A DNA stretch of 64,000 bases from Salvelinus alpinus (taxonomy: Eukaryota > Chordata > Actinopteri > Salmoniformes > Salmonidae), in NCBI RefSeq assembly GCF_045679555.1, contig NC_092120.1, positions 8,607,805-8,671,804 of the forward strand, given 5' to 3'. The notes under the pieces are model-generated. The model saw only the letters and a list, made by a program, of their open reading frames with translations, was not told the origin of the DNA and did no database searches. The position numbers were made by a program, and so were the translations under genes. Every line of letters starts with the position of its first letter. Position 1 is the stretch's first letter. Below are positions 11,345 through 23,947 of this stretch, piece by piece.

Positions 11345-14300
11345 ACTCATGCAGACCGTATTGTCAGACCTTCTTTAATGTTGCATATGCATCCAAATAC
11401 AATTATTTTCTGTGTGTAGGAAGTCCCACTAATTAACCTCTCTCTCTCAGACCCCCCACAGGTGACCATCGTGGGCTATGATAATAACTGGTACGTGGGT
11501 CGGACCAACGTGGCTCTGACCTGTCAGGCTACTGCCAACCCCATCCCTACCACCATCACATGGAAAACGTGAGTGTCGGCCTGTCTCTTTGTCAGTCTGT
11601 GTATCGGTCTCTCTCCTTCTTTAATTATCAGTCTATCCACAGGCCACTATAAACCACAGATAGTATTATGATAATAAGGATCAACTCGACAGCCACTGGC
11701 CTCTTATCTTGATGATGGAGAAATGAAGTGTAACTTTCCATAGTGGTGTTTAACCCCAGTAGAAACAACAAGCCTGCAGTGGCCTGACTGGCTCCTCCAT
11801 AATCACTTACTTGTATGAAAAGGTGAAAGTTGAAAGTAGGGAGATCTGGGCCATGTTCCAATACTTATGTTTTCCACCCTCTCCTCCTCTCCCTCTACCC
11901 CCAGTATGTCCGGTCAGATGCCAGACACAGTGCAGGTAAAAGAAAACGTTCTGACCGTGCTGAAGGTGGACGAGCAGGCCAACACAACCTTCGTCTGTGA
12001 GGTCAAGAACCGCCTGGGCACCGGCAAGGACCAGGTCACTGTTATGGTCCGAGGTGAGTCCACACACACCTGAAATGACTGTAATCATACACATGTACAT
12101 GCTATGCTACAAACACACCTGGACACACACCTGAAAACACACTTACGACACACACACACACGCACACACACAAAGGGTGTGGTGATGCTTGCCTGTAGTC
12201 AGGGAGAGAAGCATGCTCTGTCCCTGGGGTTAGTGGTTGGGGGGCAGTTTACTGGGCCTCTATTTCTCGGTTTGGGTTTTCCATCTATCCATCCTCTACC
12301 CTTTGAAACTTTATCACCCATCCCTCCTTGTTTGCATGCAATCCTCTCCTTCTGTTCATAGCCATGGATCCTAGCTGTGATGTTTGAGCTCTACTCGTCT
12401 GTTCATCTACTGGTAGAATGGATTGCATCATCATCAGAGACCGTTTCAGGTCTCCACACACTGGCAGGGTTTGTTTGAGGGTACGGTTTGCGTTGGACCG
12501 AACTCAACCTTGCTATCTCCTTGTTGTGTACTGTGACTAGACAACCACTACACCACTTGAAAGAGCTGTTCGGTCGACCGCGCCGTTTAAATAAATATCC
12601 CTCCATCCCTCTACAGATTTAGCTCCCCCTCCACGAGTTCCACCTTGCTCTCTCTCTCTCTCTCTTATAAAAAATACATCTGCCCCCCTGATCTGCACTT
12701 TACCTGAAGTTGTTTTGTGCTGACGCGGGGGAATGCAGGACAAATGGAGAAAAAGTGCAATTCACTGGTGAATGTGTTTTAAAAGGCACCTCCCTCCCTC
12801 GCTCCGTCCCTCCCTCGCTCCGTCCCTCGCCTCCCCATGCTACTAATGTGTTCTCTCTGATGGGCCACTAGCATCTCTCTGGAACATAACGGACGTCCCC
12901 ATGCAGGCCCACAGGGTATTACAGGGCTGGCTATGGGTACAGGGCTGGGTATAGGTACAGGGTAGGTGGTTGGGGGGAGGGAGGGAGGTAGAGAGGATAA
13001 AAAGGGGTGATTGAACGAGTGAGATGGAGGGGTAGAGGGTGTCTGCTTTTAGAGTAAAGAGGGGGGTGAGAGGGGAACAGGATGCTGATGCCATTTAAAA
13101 CCCCTATGGGAATCTATGGTACTGCTTCTTCTCTACCACTATCACCCCCTCCATTTTCTCTCTCGCTCTCTCTGATTTAGTGTGTGTGAGAGAGCGAGCA
13201 GGCTGACGGTGCTGTGAGTGTGTAGTGTTGTAGTCTCACTATCCTTTCTGAGCCGATCAGTCGGCCTCTGCTGCTTCAGCGCCTGGCTGCTTCTCCTTCT
13301 TAACTCCCTCTCTTCTGTCCTCCCCCTCATCATCCTGTCTCCTATAAACTATGCTGTCCTTTCCTGTCTCCCAGAATGATTTCCTGTCCTCCCTCTCTCT
13401 CCTCTTTGGTCCATCACCCCTAAATTCTTTCCCTCTTAACTCCCTCTGTCCTCTTCCTCCCTCCCCCTTCATCTAGTCCTTGTACTCTCTCCTGCTACAG
13501 GGAAAGGGGGATGCCTAGTCGGTTGTACAACTGAATGCATTCAACTGAAATGTGAATTCCACATTTAACCCAACCCCTCTCAAGAGAAGTGCAGGGGGCT
13601 GCCTTAATCGACATCCACGCCATTGGGGAGCAGTGGGTTAACTGCCTTGCTCAGGGGCAGAACGACCTACTCCCTCCCTTCCCTTGTCCTGTCCAGTCAT
13701 CTCCGTCCTCTCTTCTTTTCTCTTGTCATTCCCCCTCAGTGAGAAAGACAGTAAAAAGGGGGATGAATGAACTGAGTGCAGGCCCACACAGAGAAAGACT
13801 GAGACGGAGAGAGAGGTAGTGTGAATACAGATGGAGTGCTAATGCAGTGGAGCTGTGTCCAACCAGGGCTGACAGGGGCCGTGGCCGTGAAATGGCCAGC
13901 GTCTGGACCAGGCTAGAGCAGGCTCCTGTCCTGCTGCTGCGCCTGTCCTGTCCCCAGTTGTGTGACAACTGACGCAGAGAGCCCTGCACAGGGTTACGAG
14001 CTGACCTGGGACCTGTCTCTTTTGTCTGTCTGTGTCCCTGCCCCTGGTCCGATCCTCTATAACTGGCCTCTATCAGGCTCCTACAACACTGTACTGATCT
14101 GTGCTCAGTGGAGAGACATGCCGTTAGCCCTCTCTGAGACCCCCTCTCTTCTCTCTGTCTTTCTCAAATACCAGCTCACAGCACTGAGCCAGTCTCCCTT
14201 TCCCCTCTATCTCCCTCTCACCCCGTCTCTCACTCTTCCTCTGTCCACTCTCCCCCCTCTCTCTCTCATCCCATTCTCTCTCCCTTCCTTTTTCTCTCTC

Positions 14301-14985
14301 TCTCTCTCTCTCATCCCCCCTTACCCTCTCCCCCTATCTCTCTCTCTCTCATCCTCCCTTACCCTCTCCCTATCGCTGTCTCTCATCTTGTTGAGCTGGT
14401 CTCTCCTTCTCTTAAATACCGGCTCTCTTAATCACTGCTTAGCTCCCTTGATCCTGTACTGGATCCTGCTCCGCCACAGTTGGCTAACCCATTTTCTGCC
14501 ATCACCACTGTCTCCAGACCTGGTCTCTCCAATATTGCCTTGCACTGGTGTCACATCAAAATCCTTCCCCACTCGCTCAGAAGACAAACCTTTTTCTTTT
14601 CCGTGTCCCTTATTCCCCTGCAATGGTATCACGTCAAAACTCTTAACTCTTAATGAGTTAACCTGCATCCTTCCTATTTCACATGTGGTGTCAGCCCCCC
14701 TTCAGAAGATGCATCTCCTTCCTTCTGTTTCCCTCCTGGTCTGTCACTCTTTGGCCATGCTACAGAGAGGATGAAGTCTTTTCCTCTCAAGCCTCCAGGC
14801 CTGACTGTCCTCTGCCATCCCTCCACCCCTCAGTAAGACATGATCAAGACCAGAGACATGTATAAATAGTCTGATCCAGACCATTCAGTACTGCTGCTAA
14901 CCATCTCTCTCTCTGTGAAGAAACCAGCCCGAAACCAACCAATCAGTCTTCTCCCATGATGTAATGTAATATATGCCCATGCAGC

Positions 14986-15022
<37 letters not shown>

Positions 15023-18000
15023 TGGGGGGCTGCTGCATGTCTTTGGGAGGCGGGCGGCAGCAGGCGTTATTTCCGCACCATCTCTCTCATTATTTGCGGT
15101 TACTTGGAGCTTATGGTCGTGCATGACGCAATCTATAAAAAGCATCATTTTCCTCAGCCAGTGGTTTTTGTGCTGGAGCGATGCATAGTTTTGTTTCTGG
15201 GGATGTTTCTGTCGTTGGCCCCATGCACCTGTCTTGACATAAATAATTGTGACAGTAACCCTCTAAAAAGCCATTACGAATCTTTTTAATGTACTATGAA
15301 GCTAAGCATTTGTTTCTTGGGCTTCAGGAATGTGACTGATCAAAGTGCCTCAGGCCTGAACTGATTGAAAGTATAAGGGGATATCAGTGAACAAATGCCG
15401 TTGTCAAGGTTACGACGGCGCCAGTGCAGTGAGTGGAGCTTACTCAGGAGTTAAAAAAACGTATGTCGGATCGAGAGCCTAATGCTTCTTAAGTAGGTCT
15501 TTATGAGTTTTAGTTTAGAAAACCATCTCTCTGCAGAAGCGACAGTTACAGGGATGGTTATAAACAGCTTGATTTCCGTAGCAAGACGAGGGGAACTGGG
15601 CAGAAGGGAGTGGTGCTTCAAATCTAGCAGTTCTGCAACATCTTTAATTGAGCCTCTCGCATTCTCCTTAATTGCCGGACTCAACAGGTTACGGAAAGAG
15701 ATGAACTGAATAGGAAGCTCTGGGACAGGTTGTCTGGATACTGGACAGCCAATAAATTGGCAGATGCAAACAGATTATTATCTTCAGCGGACAACAGTTC
15801 TTGAGAGCTCAAACAAAGCAAGCACGTTGTGATTCTATTCATACTGGTGAACCGGCATTTGAGTTGTGTGGTTGCAATTTCAACAGTCCCTTATCGCTGG
15901 TATATCTTGACATGCGTCATTCAAGACTAAGTTTAAATTGTGTGCAGCGCAATGGACAAATAATGCACAATGTCGCAGAAAAATCTGTATGGGTTGTCAA
16001 TACTCAGTATAGAAAACAGTCGGGCCTGTAACCTGGACCTACAGGCCGTGGTAAACATTTGCACACAAAAATGCAAGCCGACGCAGCCGCATACTGTAGC
16101 TACTATAGGCCTCTACATAGAGAAAAAGAGAGATTGGCATTAATACTGGTTTTACACACAACTTTCTATCCAAGCTGGGAGAGAGCCCGAGGAATGGCTC
16201 ATGTCATGCACGTTCAGGTAGGATATACAGGACAGTTGTGCATCAAAATAATACATCAATTGGTTGCTGATTTAGTATGCTGTTGTATTGAACATGCATT
16301 TGACCATTGGCAATGTTTGAATTTCCAACTTTTTAATTACTGATTACATTTATCCAGTAAAGCAATAGGCTACATTCCCTGACACCACAGAAAGCCTATC
16401 ATGGTTTTGATAGGCAGCTGTATAGACCCTTTCAGCATCGTGGACAGTGATTGGTTGTCTATACTTTGTGAGTGGCTCTCTGGCTGAGGCATTCGATTAT
16501 ATTTGAGGGAGGGGAGGGGCTGACCTGGTGGGGGTCCAGAGAAACTGTGTTGCGCCAGTCCTGTGAGAGTGAGGGAGATATGAGTGCATTTTTCATTGAC
16601 AGGATTGTGTACCGCTCTTCCCAAGGCGTTGTGCTCAGTGTGTTTACTGCCTGACTGGGAGAAGCGTCTCCCCTGTGTGTGTGTGTGTGTGTGTAAGCAA
16701 AATTCTCTCTCGTTGAGAGATTTCCCACATCCCCATGAGGACAAAAGCTATTTTAAGCTTAGGGGTTAGGGAAAATAGGATGTTGAATGGAAATCCATTT
16801 TAGGTCCCCACAAGGATAGTAAAACATATGTTGTGTGTGTGATCATGCTGGTGAGAGCTTGTCTCATGCTGTTTAAAAGGCCAAACACCGTGGGAGAGGA
16901 AGCATTCCCTTACAGGAAGCTGTTTAGTGAAACTTTGGGGCACAACACTGCTGTCCTCTACTAGCGCTCTGCTAGCGCTCTGCTGTCCTCTGCTAGCGCT
17001 CTGCTGTCCTCTGCTAGCGCTCTGCTGTCCTCTGCTAGCGCTCTGCTGTCCTCTGCTAGTGCTCTGCTGTCCTCTACTAGCGCTCTAGTGTACTCTGCTC
17101 TAGCGCCCTCTGCTCTAGCGCTCTAGCGTCCTCTGCCCTCAGAGGGCGCTAGAGCAGAGGGCGCTAGAGCGCTAGTAGAGGACGGCAGAGCGCTAGTAGA
17201 GGGCTAGCGCTCTGCCGCCATCTACTAGCGCTCTGCCGCCCTCTACTAGCGCTCTAGTGTCCTCTGCTCTAGCTAGAGGGCCGCCCTCTACTAGCGCTCT
17301 GCCGCCCTCTACTAGCGCTCTGCCGCCCTCTACTAGCGCTCTGCCGCTCTCTACTAGCGCTCTGCCGTCCTCTGCTAGCGCTCTAGTGTACTCTGCTCTA
17401 GCGCCCTCTGCTCTAGCGCTCTAGCGTCCTCTGCTCTAGCGTCCTCTGCTCTAGCGTCCTCTGCTCTAGCGCCCTCTGCTCTAGCGCCCTCTGCTCTAGC
17501 GCCCTCTGCTCTAGCGTCCTCTGCTCTAGCGTCCTCTGCTCTAGCGCCCTCTGCTCTAGCGCTCTAGTGTCCTCTGCTCTAGCGCCCTCTGCTCTAGCGC
17601 TCTAGCGCCCTCTGCTCTAGCGCCCTCTGCTCTAGCGCTCTAGTGTCCTCTGCTCTAGCGCCCTCTGCTCTAGCGCTCTCTGCTCTAGCGCTCTAGCGTC
17701 CTCTGCTCTAGCGCCCTCTGCTCTAGCGCCCTCTGCTCTAGCGCTCTAGTGTCCTCTGCTCTAGTGTCCTCTGCTCTAGTGTCCTCTGCTCTAGTGCCCT
17801 CTGCTCTAGCGCCCTCTGCTCTAGCGCTCTAGTGTCCTCTGCTCTAGCGCCCTCTGCTCTAGCGTCCTCTGCTCTAGCGTCCTCTGCTCTAGCGCCCTCT
17901 GCTCTAGCGCTCTAGCGCCCTCTGCTCTAGCGCTCTAGCGTCCTCTGCTCTAGTGCTCTACTAGCGCTCTACTGTCCTCTGCTGTATCACCCAGACCAGA

Positions 18001-18443
18001 CACCAACCTTTTTGCCCCGAACCACATATCTAGTACCAGATTAATTAACCAACCTTTAACCATGGGGAGGATTAGAAAATATCAGGGCCTGTATTAATAA
18101 AGCGTCTCACTGCTGATCAAGGATCAGTTTTGCCTTATAAATCATAATGATATAGATTACATGGACAGAGGGGACTGATCTTAGATCAGCACTCTTACTC
18201 GGAGACAATCTTGATGGGTGTGGCACCTGACCCTGTATCAGTGTTTAGGGGACCCCTGTACCTACTCCATCCTTTAGCACCTCCAGGTACTGAGGCTCTA
18301 GGTCTTCTGGGTCCACTGGAGACAGAGGTGTAAATGCAGTTCCTGTGTTTTTATTATAGGATGGATTAGAGGACCAAGTCTCACTGTCATGTATCAATGG
18401 AAAGGTTTAGCTACTGTGTGGGGGGGGGGGGATGCGCGTGTAC

Positions 18444-18500
<57 letters not shown>

Positions 18501-20037
18501 GAAAGAGAAACTGAGAGTAGGGGCTGAGGGAGAGGGGTGGGGGACATGAGAGGGAGGGAGAAAAGGAAGGTGTAGTAGATAGAGGGGGAGGAGGATGGGA
18601 GAGATGGCTAAGAAGAAAGCGGTAGAGAGTGGTAGCAAATAACTAGCAATTTCGCCAGCTGGTGTGTCTGGAGTCATGAGCCTTGTAATAGGACCAAACT
18701 AGGTATGAGGGAAAATGCGCGCCGTCCGGGGCTTATACAACAGAGCTGGGTGTTCAGTAGCTAGGGGAGAGAGGGCAGACGGACTGTCCCCTGTTTTGCA
18801 TTATAGTAGCTTGAAGCAGGAGTTGTCATTCTGCTGTCTCGCTCTGTCAGTCACCACCACCCTGCATCCTACTCCTCTTATCCTTCATCCCTGGCTGCAT
18901 CCCTCCATCCATTTATCATCATCCTGTCCTGTCCTCCTGCATGGCCTCCACCTGTTCTTGCCCTCTGGACTCCAGAGGATGTCTTTTGTTTTTGCTCAGT
19001 CGTTCTGCTATTTTATGGGTGAGGGGGCTGAGACTAAAGAGAACCTGCACACTGCCCTCACACTGTTTAGGAGGAGATGTCATTGGCACGTTGCCTTGAT
19101 GTTGCAGAGACCTTGTTGAAATGTTGCTCTGACGTTATTAGGACGTTTGTGAGGGAATGGGGACAAGAGCAGCTCAGAGGGAGAGTAGGAAATGGCAGTG
19201 ACGTTAAACACTGCTGTTAAAGCCTCAGCACACACACTCCCACATGCAAGAACACATCACATGGAATACAGTGCAGACTACTGACATCATCCAACCCCCC
19301 CTCTTCTTCTCGCCCTCCCTCCTCCCTCTTGTCCTCTTTCTTTATTTTCCCTCCATCTGCTTTCATTTTCAATCTGCTTTCCTCCACCGGTCTCATCCTC
19401 TTCTTCTCTCCTCTCCCTTCCCTCCCTCCTTCCTACAGAACCCTCTGTGGTCCCCTCCAACACGGCTGTGGTGGCAGGTGCTGTGATTGGCTCCCTTCTG
19501 GCCCTCCTCCTCGTCGCCGCCCTTATTGCCGTCCTGGTCACCCGGAGCCGCCGGCAACAGCAGGGTTACCGTGGCAACCCAAACCACAGCTCCTACGACA
19601 TAAAGTCGCGTCTCTTCGGTGCCGGCAAGAAGGGGAGCAAGAACGGGACTGGTGCTGGCGCCGGGGGCAACGGGGCGGGCGGCAACAACAACAGCCCCAT
19701 CTACGTCTACAAGGAGGGCTCCGCCCATGATGGCCTGACTGACAAGGCCAATCAACACGTGCCACTGCACCTGGGGGGGCGTGGTGAGGGGGCGGTTGCC
19801 ACGGCGCCCACGGCACAGGACATCCTGCTGAGTGGCGAGCTGGACGAGGCAGAGCGAAGGAAGTTTGACCAGCTGGAGGACGACGAGGAGAGTTACGACA
19901 ACTTTGGAGGGGGCGGGCCCATCCTGCAGCTCCGCCCACCACATGACCAGGACGGAATCATGAGCGGTTACCTTGACGACGACATGGAGTCTCAGCGCGA
20001 CGGGTCGGTCATCTCACGGACTGCCGTGTACGTGTAG
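6705..20037 (+). CDS. nectin2: Nectin cell-adhesion receptor, nectin-2/PVR-like (5' end outside window)
   Basis: Spliced exons with GT-AG boundaries and matching phases: 6705-6814, 8595-8844, 10956-11264, 11451-11568, 11905-12053 and 19439-20037 (510 codons plus stop). Exons 1-2 form a V-set Ig domain (Cys in LRCAF and in YICEY, Trp in VSWIY). Exon 3 is a C2/C1-type domain with ARCES and ISCLV cysteines. Exons 4-5 are the third Ig domain, starting YPPQVTIVGYDNNWYVGRT, a motif that favours nectin-2/PVR over nectin-1 or -3. The last exon carries a transmembrane helix (GAVIGSLLALLLVAALIAVL), a basic stop-transfer stretch, an acidic tail and a C-terminal AVYV, a PDZ-ligand type that in nectins binds afadin. 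Nectins form calcium-independent cis and trans dimers at adherens junctions. The signal-peptide exon is not visible. The V domain being split by an intron is unusual. The symbol is inferred from similarity, and a salmonid duplicate is likely elsewhere. Confidence 0.85.
7422..7510. repeat. (CA)n microsatellite, about 45 repeats
   Basis: Pure CA run followed by a (TC)n run to about 7529. A 20-bp C homopolymer lies just upstream at about 7327-7346. Both are inside the hAT-type insertion. Confidence 0.98.
8092..8379. repeat. 22-bp G-rich minisatellite, about 13 copies
   Basis: The unit contains TTTGGGGAGGGTATCAGGTC and is almost invariant. The GGGG/GGG pairs give intrastrand quadruplex potential on the plus strand. 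It lies within the hAT-type element, so it expanded after or with that insertion. Open frames through it are artefacts. Confidence 0.95.
8953..10632. repeat. 22-bp C-rich minisatellite, about 76 copies
   Basis: The unit contains TCTACCCCCATCCCATCCGA, with a recurring C-to-T variant (CATCTGAC) and one 21-bp copy near 9265. It fills most of the intron 8845-10955 between the second V exon and the following Ig exon of the nectin gene. Three overlapping frames are open because 22 bp cycles through all phases without a stop. They are not coding. Confidence 0.97.
13506..13668 (+). mobile_element. Truncated SINE-like retroposon fragment
   Basis: The segment GGGGGATGCCTAGTCGGTTG through GGGGCAGAACGAC matches, from recall, a dispersed salmonid SINE family related to HpaI in its 3' half (GGTTAACTGCCTTGCTCAGG). 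It stops where the usual AGATTTTTACC continuation is expected, so it is 3'-truncated. No target duplication was identified. Confidence 0.6.
15451..15750 (-). pseudogene. hAT transposase C-terminal (dimerisation) remnant
   Basis: On the minus strand, about 15451-15684 encodes residues including FITIPVTVASAERWFSKLKL, a close match to the hATC dimerisation motif of hAT transposases and their domesticated ZMYM/ZBED relatives. The frame breaks upstream (toward 15750) and the sequence beyond about 15480 departs from the family. No zinc finger or catalytic core is visible nearby. It is a fragment in a nectin intron, not a gene. Confidence 0.75.
16706..16835. repeat. Dispersed fish repeat segment next to a TG run
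   Basis: The stretch containing TTTTAGGTCCCCACAAGGATA followed by TGTGTGTG resembles a segment found beside microsatellites in many fish genomes, by recall. No ends or target duplication were resolved. Confidence 0.3.
16965..17985. repeat. AGCGCT-rich minisatellite with an internal inversion
   Basis: Tandem units built from CTAGCGCTCTGCTGTCCTCTG (about 21 bp) on the left and CTCTGCTCTAGCGCC (15 bp) on the right, with many hybrid steps. Between about 17136 and 17204 the units run in the opposite orientation (AGAGGGCGCTAGAGCAGAGG), creating a palindrome centred near 17142. AGCGCT is itself palindromic, so single strands could fold extensively. Confidence 0.92.
18091..18206. mobile_element. Short palindromic MITE
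   Basis: The left end AAAGCGTCTCACTGCTGATC and the right end GATCAGCACTCTTACTCGGAGAC are near inverted repeats around a 50-bp AT-rich centre. A family of this shape is very common in teleost genomes, by recall. No coding capacity. Confidence 0.65.
18441..18497. repeat. (TG)n microsatellite
   Basis: An uninterrupted TG run preceded by a G homopolymer at about 18419-18430 and a CG-containing spacer. It lies in the nectin intron. Confidence 0.95.
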
Positions 20038-20199
20038 AGAGAACGGGCAGAGGAAGAGGAGGAGGAAGGGAAAGCGGGATGGAAGAATGAAAATGTCCTC
20101 CTTCTAAAGGAGTTGGTGGTGTTGGGTACTCCTCTGTTGGATCATTTGAAATATATTAACAACGACCACAAATGCAGCCCATAGAGAGAGCAAGATGAA

Positions 20200-20419
20200 G
20201 TGGCTGAGGGAGGAAATGTACAGAAACAAGATGAACTGAATGAAGTGGCTGAGGGAGGGAATGTACAGAAACAAGATGAACTGAATGAAGTGGCTGAGGG
20301 AGGGAATGTACAGAAACAAGATGAACTGAATGAAGTGGCTGAGGGAGGGAATGTACAGAAACAAGATGAACTGAATGAAGTGGCTGAGGGAGGGAATGTA
20401 CAGAAACAAGATGGAGGAC
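20200..20419. repeat. 45-bp tandem repeat, about 5 copies, in the nectin 3'UTR
   Basis: The unit contains GTGGCTGAGGGAGGGAATGT then ACAGAAACAAGATGAACTGA. Because 45 is a multiple of three, one plus frame stays open (a 15-residue repeat containing VAEGGNVQKQDELNE) and all three minus frames are open. It begins 163 bp after the stop codon, so it should be transcribed in the 3'UTR. There is no evidence that it is translated. Confidence 0.92.
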
Positions 20420-23400
20420 TGGTGCATTGATAAAACAAGTATTTTTCTCTGGTCCCAATATGAAAAGTGGATCACTTGATGTCTATCTACCAAAACAATG
20501 AAAGAAATCCTGAAACTATCTTTTTCACATCGCTGCTCTGTTGTCTGTTGTGTTCCTCATTTCTTTAGTTTAGGGACCTTGGAGATCGAAGCCTCCAGAG
20601 AGACACATTGTAGTTGGTACTTGTGGGTAAAATGGCATCTCCGTGCAGCCGTTCCCTCGCTAGCTAGAGAAACTCCTCACTAAAATATTCACTCTTATCT
20701 CCACTAAATGCACAGTAGCAATGTAAGGGGTGTCACGATGGTATCTGCTCCCTGCTATTCTCGTCTCTCTCCTGTGGGACAACGTTTGTTCCGGCTACAG
20801 TAACCTTGTTTCTGCTGTATGGGACAGTACTGGGGAAGGGAACAGGAAGTTTGGCAGGGGAAGTGGTCGATGTAGTTGTCGTTAAGTAAAATGTCAAACT
20901 CTCTTGTGTCTGTATGTTGCAGTAGGCCTCCTCTTTCTACCTCATTTTCTCTCTGCTATTGTGCCATCAACTGGAAGTATGTGCAGAATTTAGTTTGGGA
21001 CATTCTGAAATGATAAACAACTTACTGAAGGAGGGGTAGTCATCTAGATGAAGAGTGCATGAAAGGGGGATTGATAGTAGGGAGGGAATGGATAGAGGGA
21101 ACCGTACAGCTGTTCTCATGTCCGGAGAGACGGGGAGAGAGGGATTAGGATGAATTGAGAGAGGGAGAAAAAGAAAAGGCTCAAACAGCAGGGCTGTTCT
21201 CCCTCTCCTTTGTTTGATCCCTCTCTTCTTGTGGTGTTCCTGACACGAAGAGTTTGATTGCTAATGAGCCGTGAAGTCACTGCTCATCTTAGCCCACACA
21301 CACACACACCAAATTACCGCCGCTTAGATGGTATGACGTGGACATTTTCTCTCCCTCCTCGCTCTCCTCCGTTCTCCCTCTCCTCCGTTCTCCCTCCTCC
21401 CTCCTTACCCTGTCTCTTACCTCTGTCTTTCTCCATCATCTCTCTCCTTCTCTCCCTCAGTCTCTCCTCCACCAGTCTTTCTCCATCACCTCTCTTTACC
21501 CTGTGTGTGTGTGTGATTTACACAGGGCTGTGTGGAGGTCAGGGACACAAGGAGAGCAGAGGGAGTATTGCATGGCTCCCTCCCTACGTGTCAAACACCC
21601 CACTTACTGTACTGTACCCCCTTCCTCCTGCCAGACCTGACTCAGACAGCCATGGCCCTGCTCACTGTACATCTCGGCTTTTCCTCCTATCCCATTGTAT
21701 ATGTTGCTCTGTCAATCTATACAATCACAAGGTATATAGAAATCCAAATACATGATGGCATATTTGCATCTGTAGCCAATTAAGATATAAATTAAGTCAA
21801 ATGAATTGATTGATTCTGTGCATACACAGGGGGTGTATGACCTATTATAGGACCTATATTGACTAGCAGAGGTCTGGGTATAATCCTTCATGATTCAGAC
21901 AGACCGGAGCCTGATAGTTTAGTGACTAATTTGTCTTTCTAACAAGACAGTCGAGGGCTGTTCAAGCCAATATCACCATGTACAACTATTATACATCACT
22001 AGAGGCAAACAGATGACCACTGGAAGGCTATGACCAGCTGTCTTCCTGAAGAGCCTTAGTTTCCTACCCTCAATACCCCAGATCTGAATCCGCCCCTTAA
22101 CAACTCCTAGCTCATGACTCCCCTGTGATTCATCGTGTTTCCTGGTTAATCAGTGGGGTTTCCTTGGCCGCCCTGACCAGGTGAGGCACCTGATTGGCCC
22201 GTTAAGCCTGGGTCTGTTTCTGGGTCACAGCCAGCCAGAGGTCATGGGGTGGAGGGTGGAGGGTGCCTGTGGGATGCACCTCTAATAGGGCCCTTTAACT
22301 TTAACCCATAGGGTTCACAGAGAAACACACACTCTGGTGAGAGAGCGACGTGTAGTAGTGTTCCAGGATGACGTTAACTCTTGTGGTGGAGGTTGACCTT
22401 GGTGTGGGGGAGAGAAAGGAACGGAGAGGGGGGAGACAGAGAGGAAGGGATAGATACTGACCCACTGTGCGACTCGCCTAACCATCATCACTTGATAACA
22501 CGATAGCCTAAGTCTGTCAATACAATAGATTGATAGCATTATGGCCTCAGTATAGGCCAAAACTCTGACTTACATACACATTATAGATACAGTACACATG
22601 CCTAGAGCAGGGTTCTACAGTGCAACCATTTTACTCACATATGCGCCTAAATATTTTGCTGTGCAACTTTTTATTTAGGAGCCCCAGTGTGCTGAGAACA
22701 GTTTTTAATTCTAGCTTTATTACCTCAAATATTTTTCACTGTGTTCCTAAATTTCTTTGTGTGCACCTACATTTTTCAACTTAGCCACACACGTGCTCCT
22801 AAAGAAGGTCAGCGTAGAGGCCTGTAGTGAACTACTTATCATGACCACTAACAAACACGTATCTCCAATCTTTGCACTTGTGTGTAACACCAAAACAGGA
22901 TATGCCCACGAGTTATATTTGTATGAAGGTGATAAAGTGTGTCTTTGGAGAAATATTGATAATGTCCTTCTGTTTGTAATGTGAAGAGGGAGGGAAGGGA
23001 GAAAGTTGTATGTATTTTTTGGTGTGAGGTATCTGTATAGTATATATGTACGGATCTTTATTTTTCTTGTCGAACTCCTGTGGAAAAAATGTGGATATTT
23101 ATACGTGTAAATAACTTCTGTATAGAGTCAATGTTGTCATGTGGAACTCACTTCCTGGTTTGGCCATGGTCAAAGTTCCATCGGAGCCAATCATACTGTA
23201 CTCAGAATGTAACTGCTTGAATAGACAACCCTCAATGAAAAGGTGTAGGATGTATATGATGCACATCTTCAGCTATTAAATACTGGTGAATCTAGTTCAT
23301 CTCAAGAACAATAGTTGATACTTGTAAACTTATGAGTTTTTCAGTAGGCTCATGACTGAAATAACTGGATTGGCAGGTTCACTAAACTCAATCAGCATAC

Positions 23401-23467
23401 TTAAGATACCTACCCCTTCACCCATAAACACACTCACTATTTATCAGATAGACTAGCTCCCACAGAG

Positions 23468-23947
23468 TCAGCGCTCTGTGTGTGGTTTCTGAGTCAGCGC
23501 TCTGTGTGTGTGGTTTCTGAGTCAGCGCTCTGTGTGTGTGGTTTCTGAGTCAGCGACTGTGTGTGTGTGTGGTTTCTGAGTCAGCGCTGTGTGTGTGTGG
23601 TTTCTGAGTCAGCGCTCTGTGTGTGTGGTTTCTGAGTCAGCGCTCTGTGTGTGTGGTTTCTGAGTCAGCGCTGTGTGTGTGTGGTTTCTGAGTCAGCGAC
23701 TGTGTGTGTGTGGTTTCTGAGTCAGCGACTGTGTGTGTGGTTTCTGAGTCAGCGACTGTGTGTGTGTGTGGTTTCTGAGTCAGCGCTGTGTGTGTGTGTG
23801 TGTGGTTTCTGAGTCAGCGCTGTGTGTGTGTGTGGTTTCTGAGTCAGCGACTGTGTGTGTGTGGTTTCTGAGTCAGCGCCTGTGTGTGTGTGGTTTCTGA
23901 GTCAGCGCTGTGTGTGTGTGGTTTCTGAGTCAGCGCTGTGTGTGTGG
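23468..23947. repeat. 28-bp minisatellite with embedded TG steps, about 17 copies
   Basis: The unit contains GGTTTCTGAGTCAGCGCTCT followed by a variable TGTGTGTG run. Length changes come from the TG part and from CGCT/CGACT variants. Confidence 0.93.

Larger units (their letters stand above)
12054..19438 (+). other. 7.4-kb nectin intron, repeat-filled
   Basis: This intron separates the last Ig exon from the intact transmembrane exon (donor GTGAGTCC at 12054, acceptor CCTACAG ending 19438). It holds a SINE fragment (13506-13668), a hAT transposase remnant (15451-15750), an AGCGCT-rich minisatellite (16965-17985), a small MITE (18091-18206), TG runs (about 14989-15020 and 18441-18497) and pyrimidine-rich stretches. 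I saw no further exon. Confidence 0.7.

Noticed and set aside
15451-15684. Domesticated hAT-derived host gene
   Set aside because: Only a short C-terminal piece is open and both sides lose frame and similarity, so a decayed transposon fragment is the simpler reading.
19393-19944. Antisense open frames over the nectin tail exon
   Set aside because: Shadows of a GC-rich real exon on the opposite strand; no similarity or splice support.
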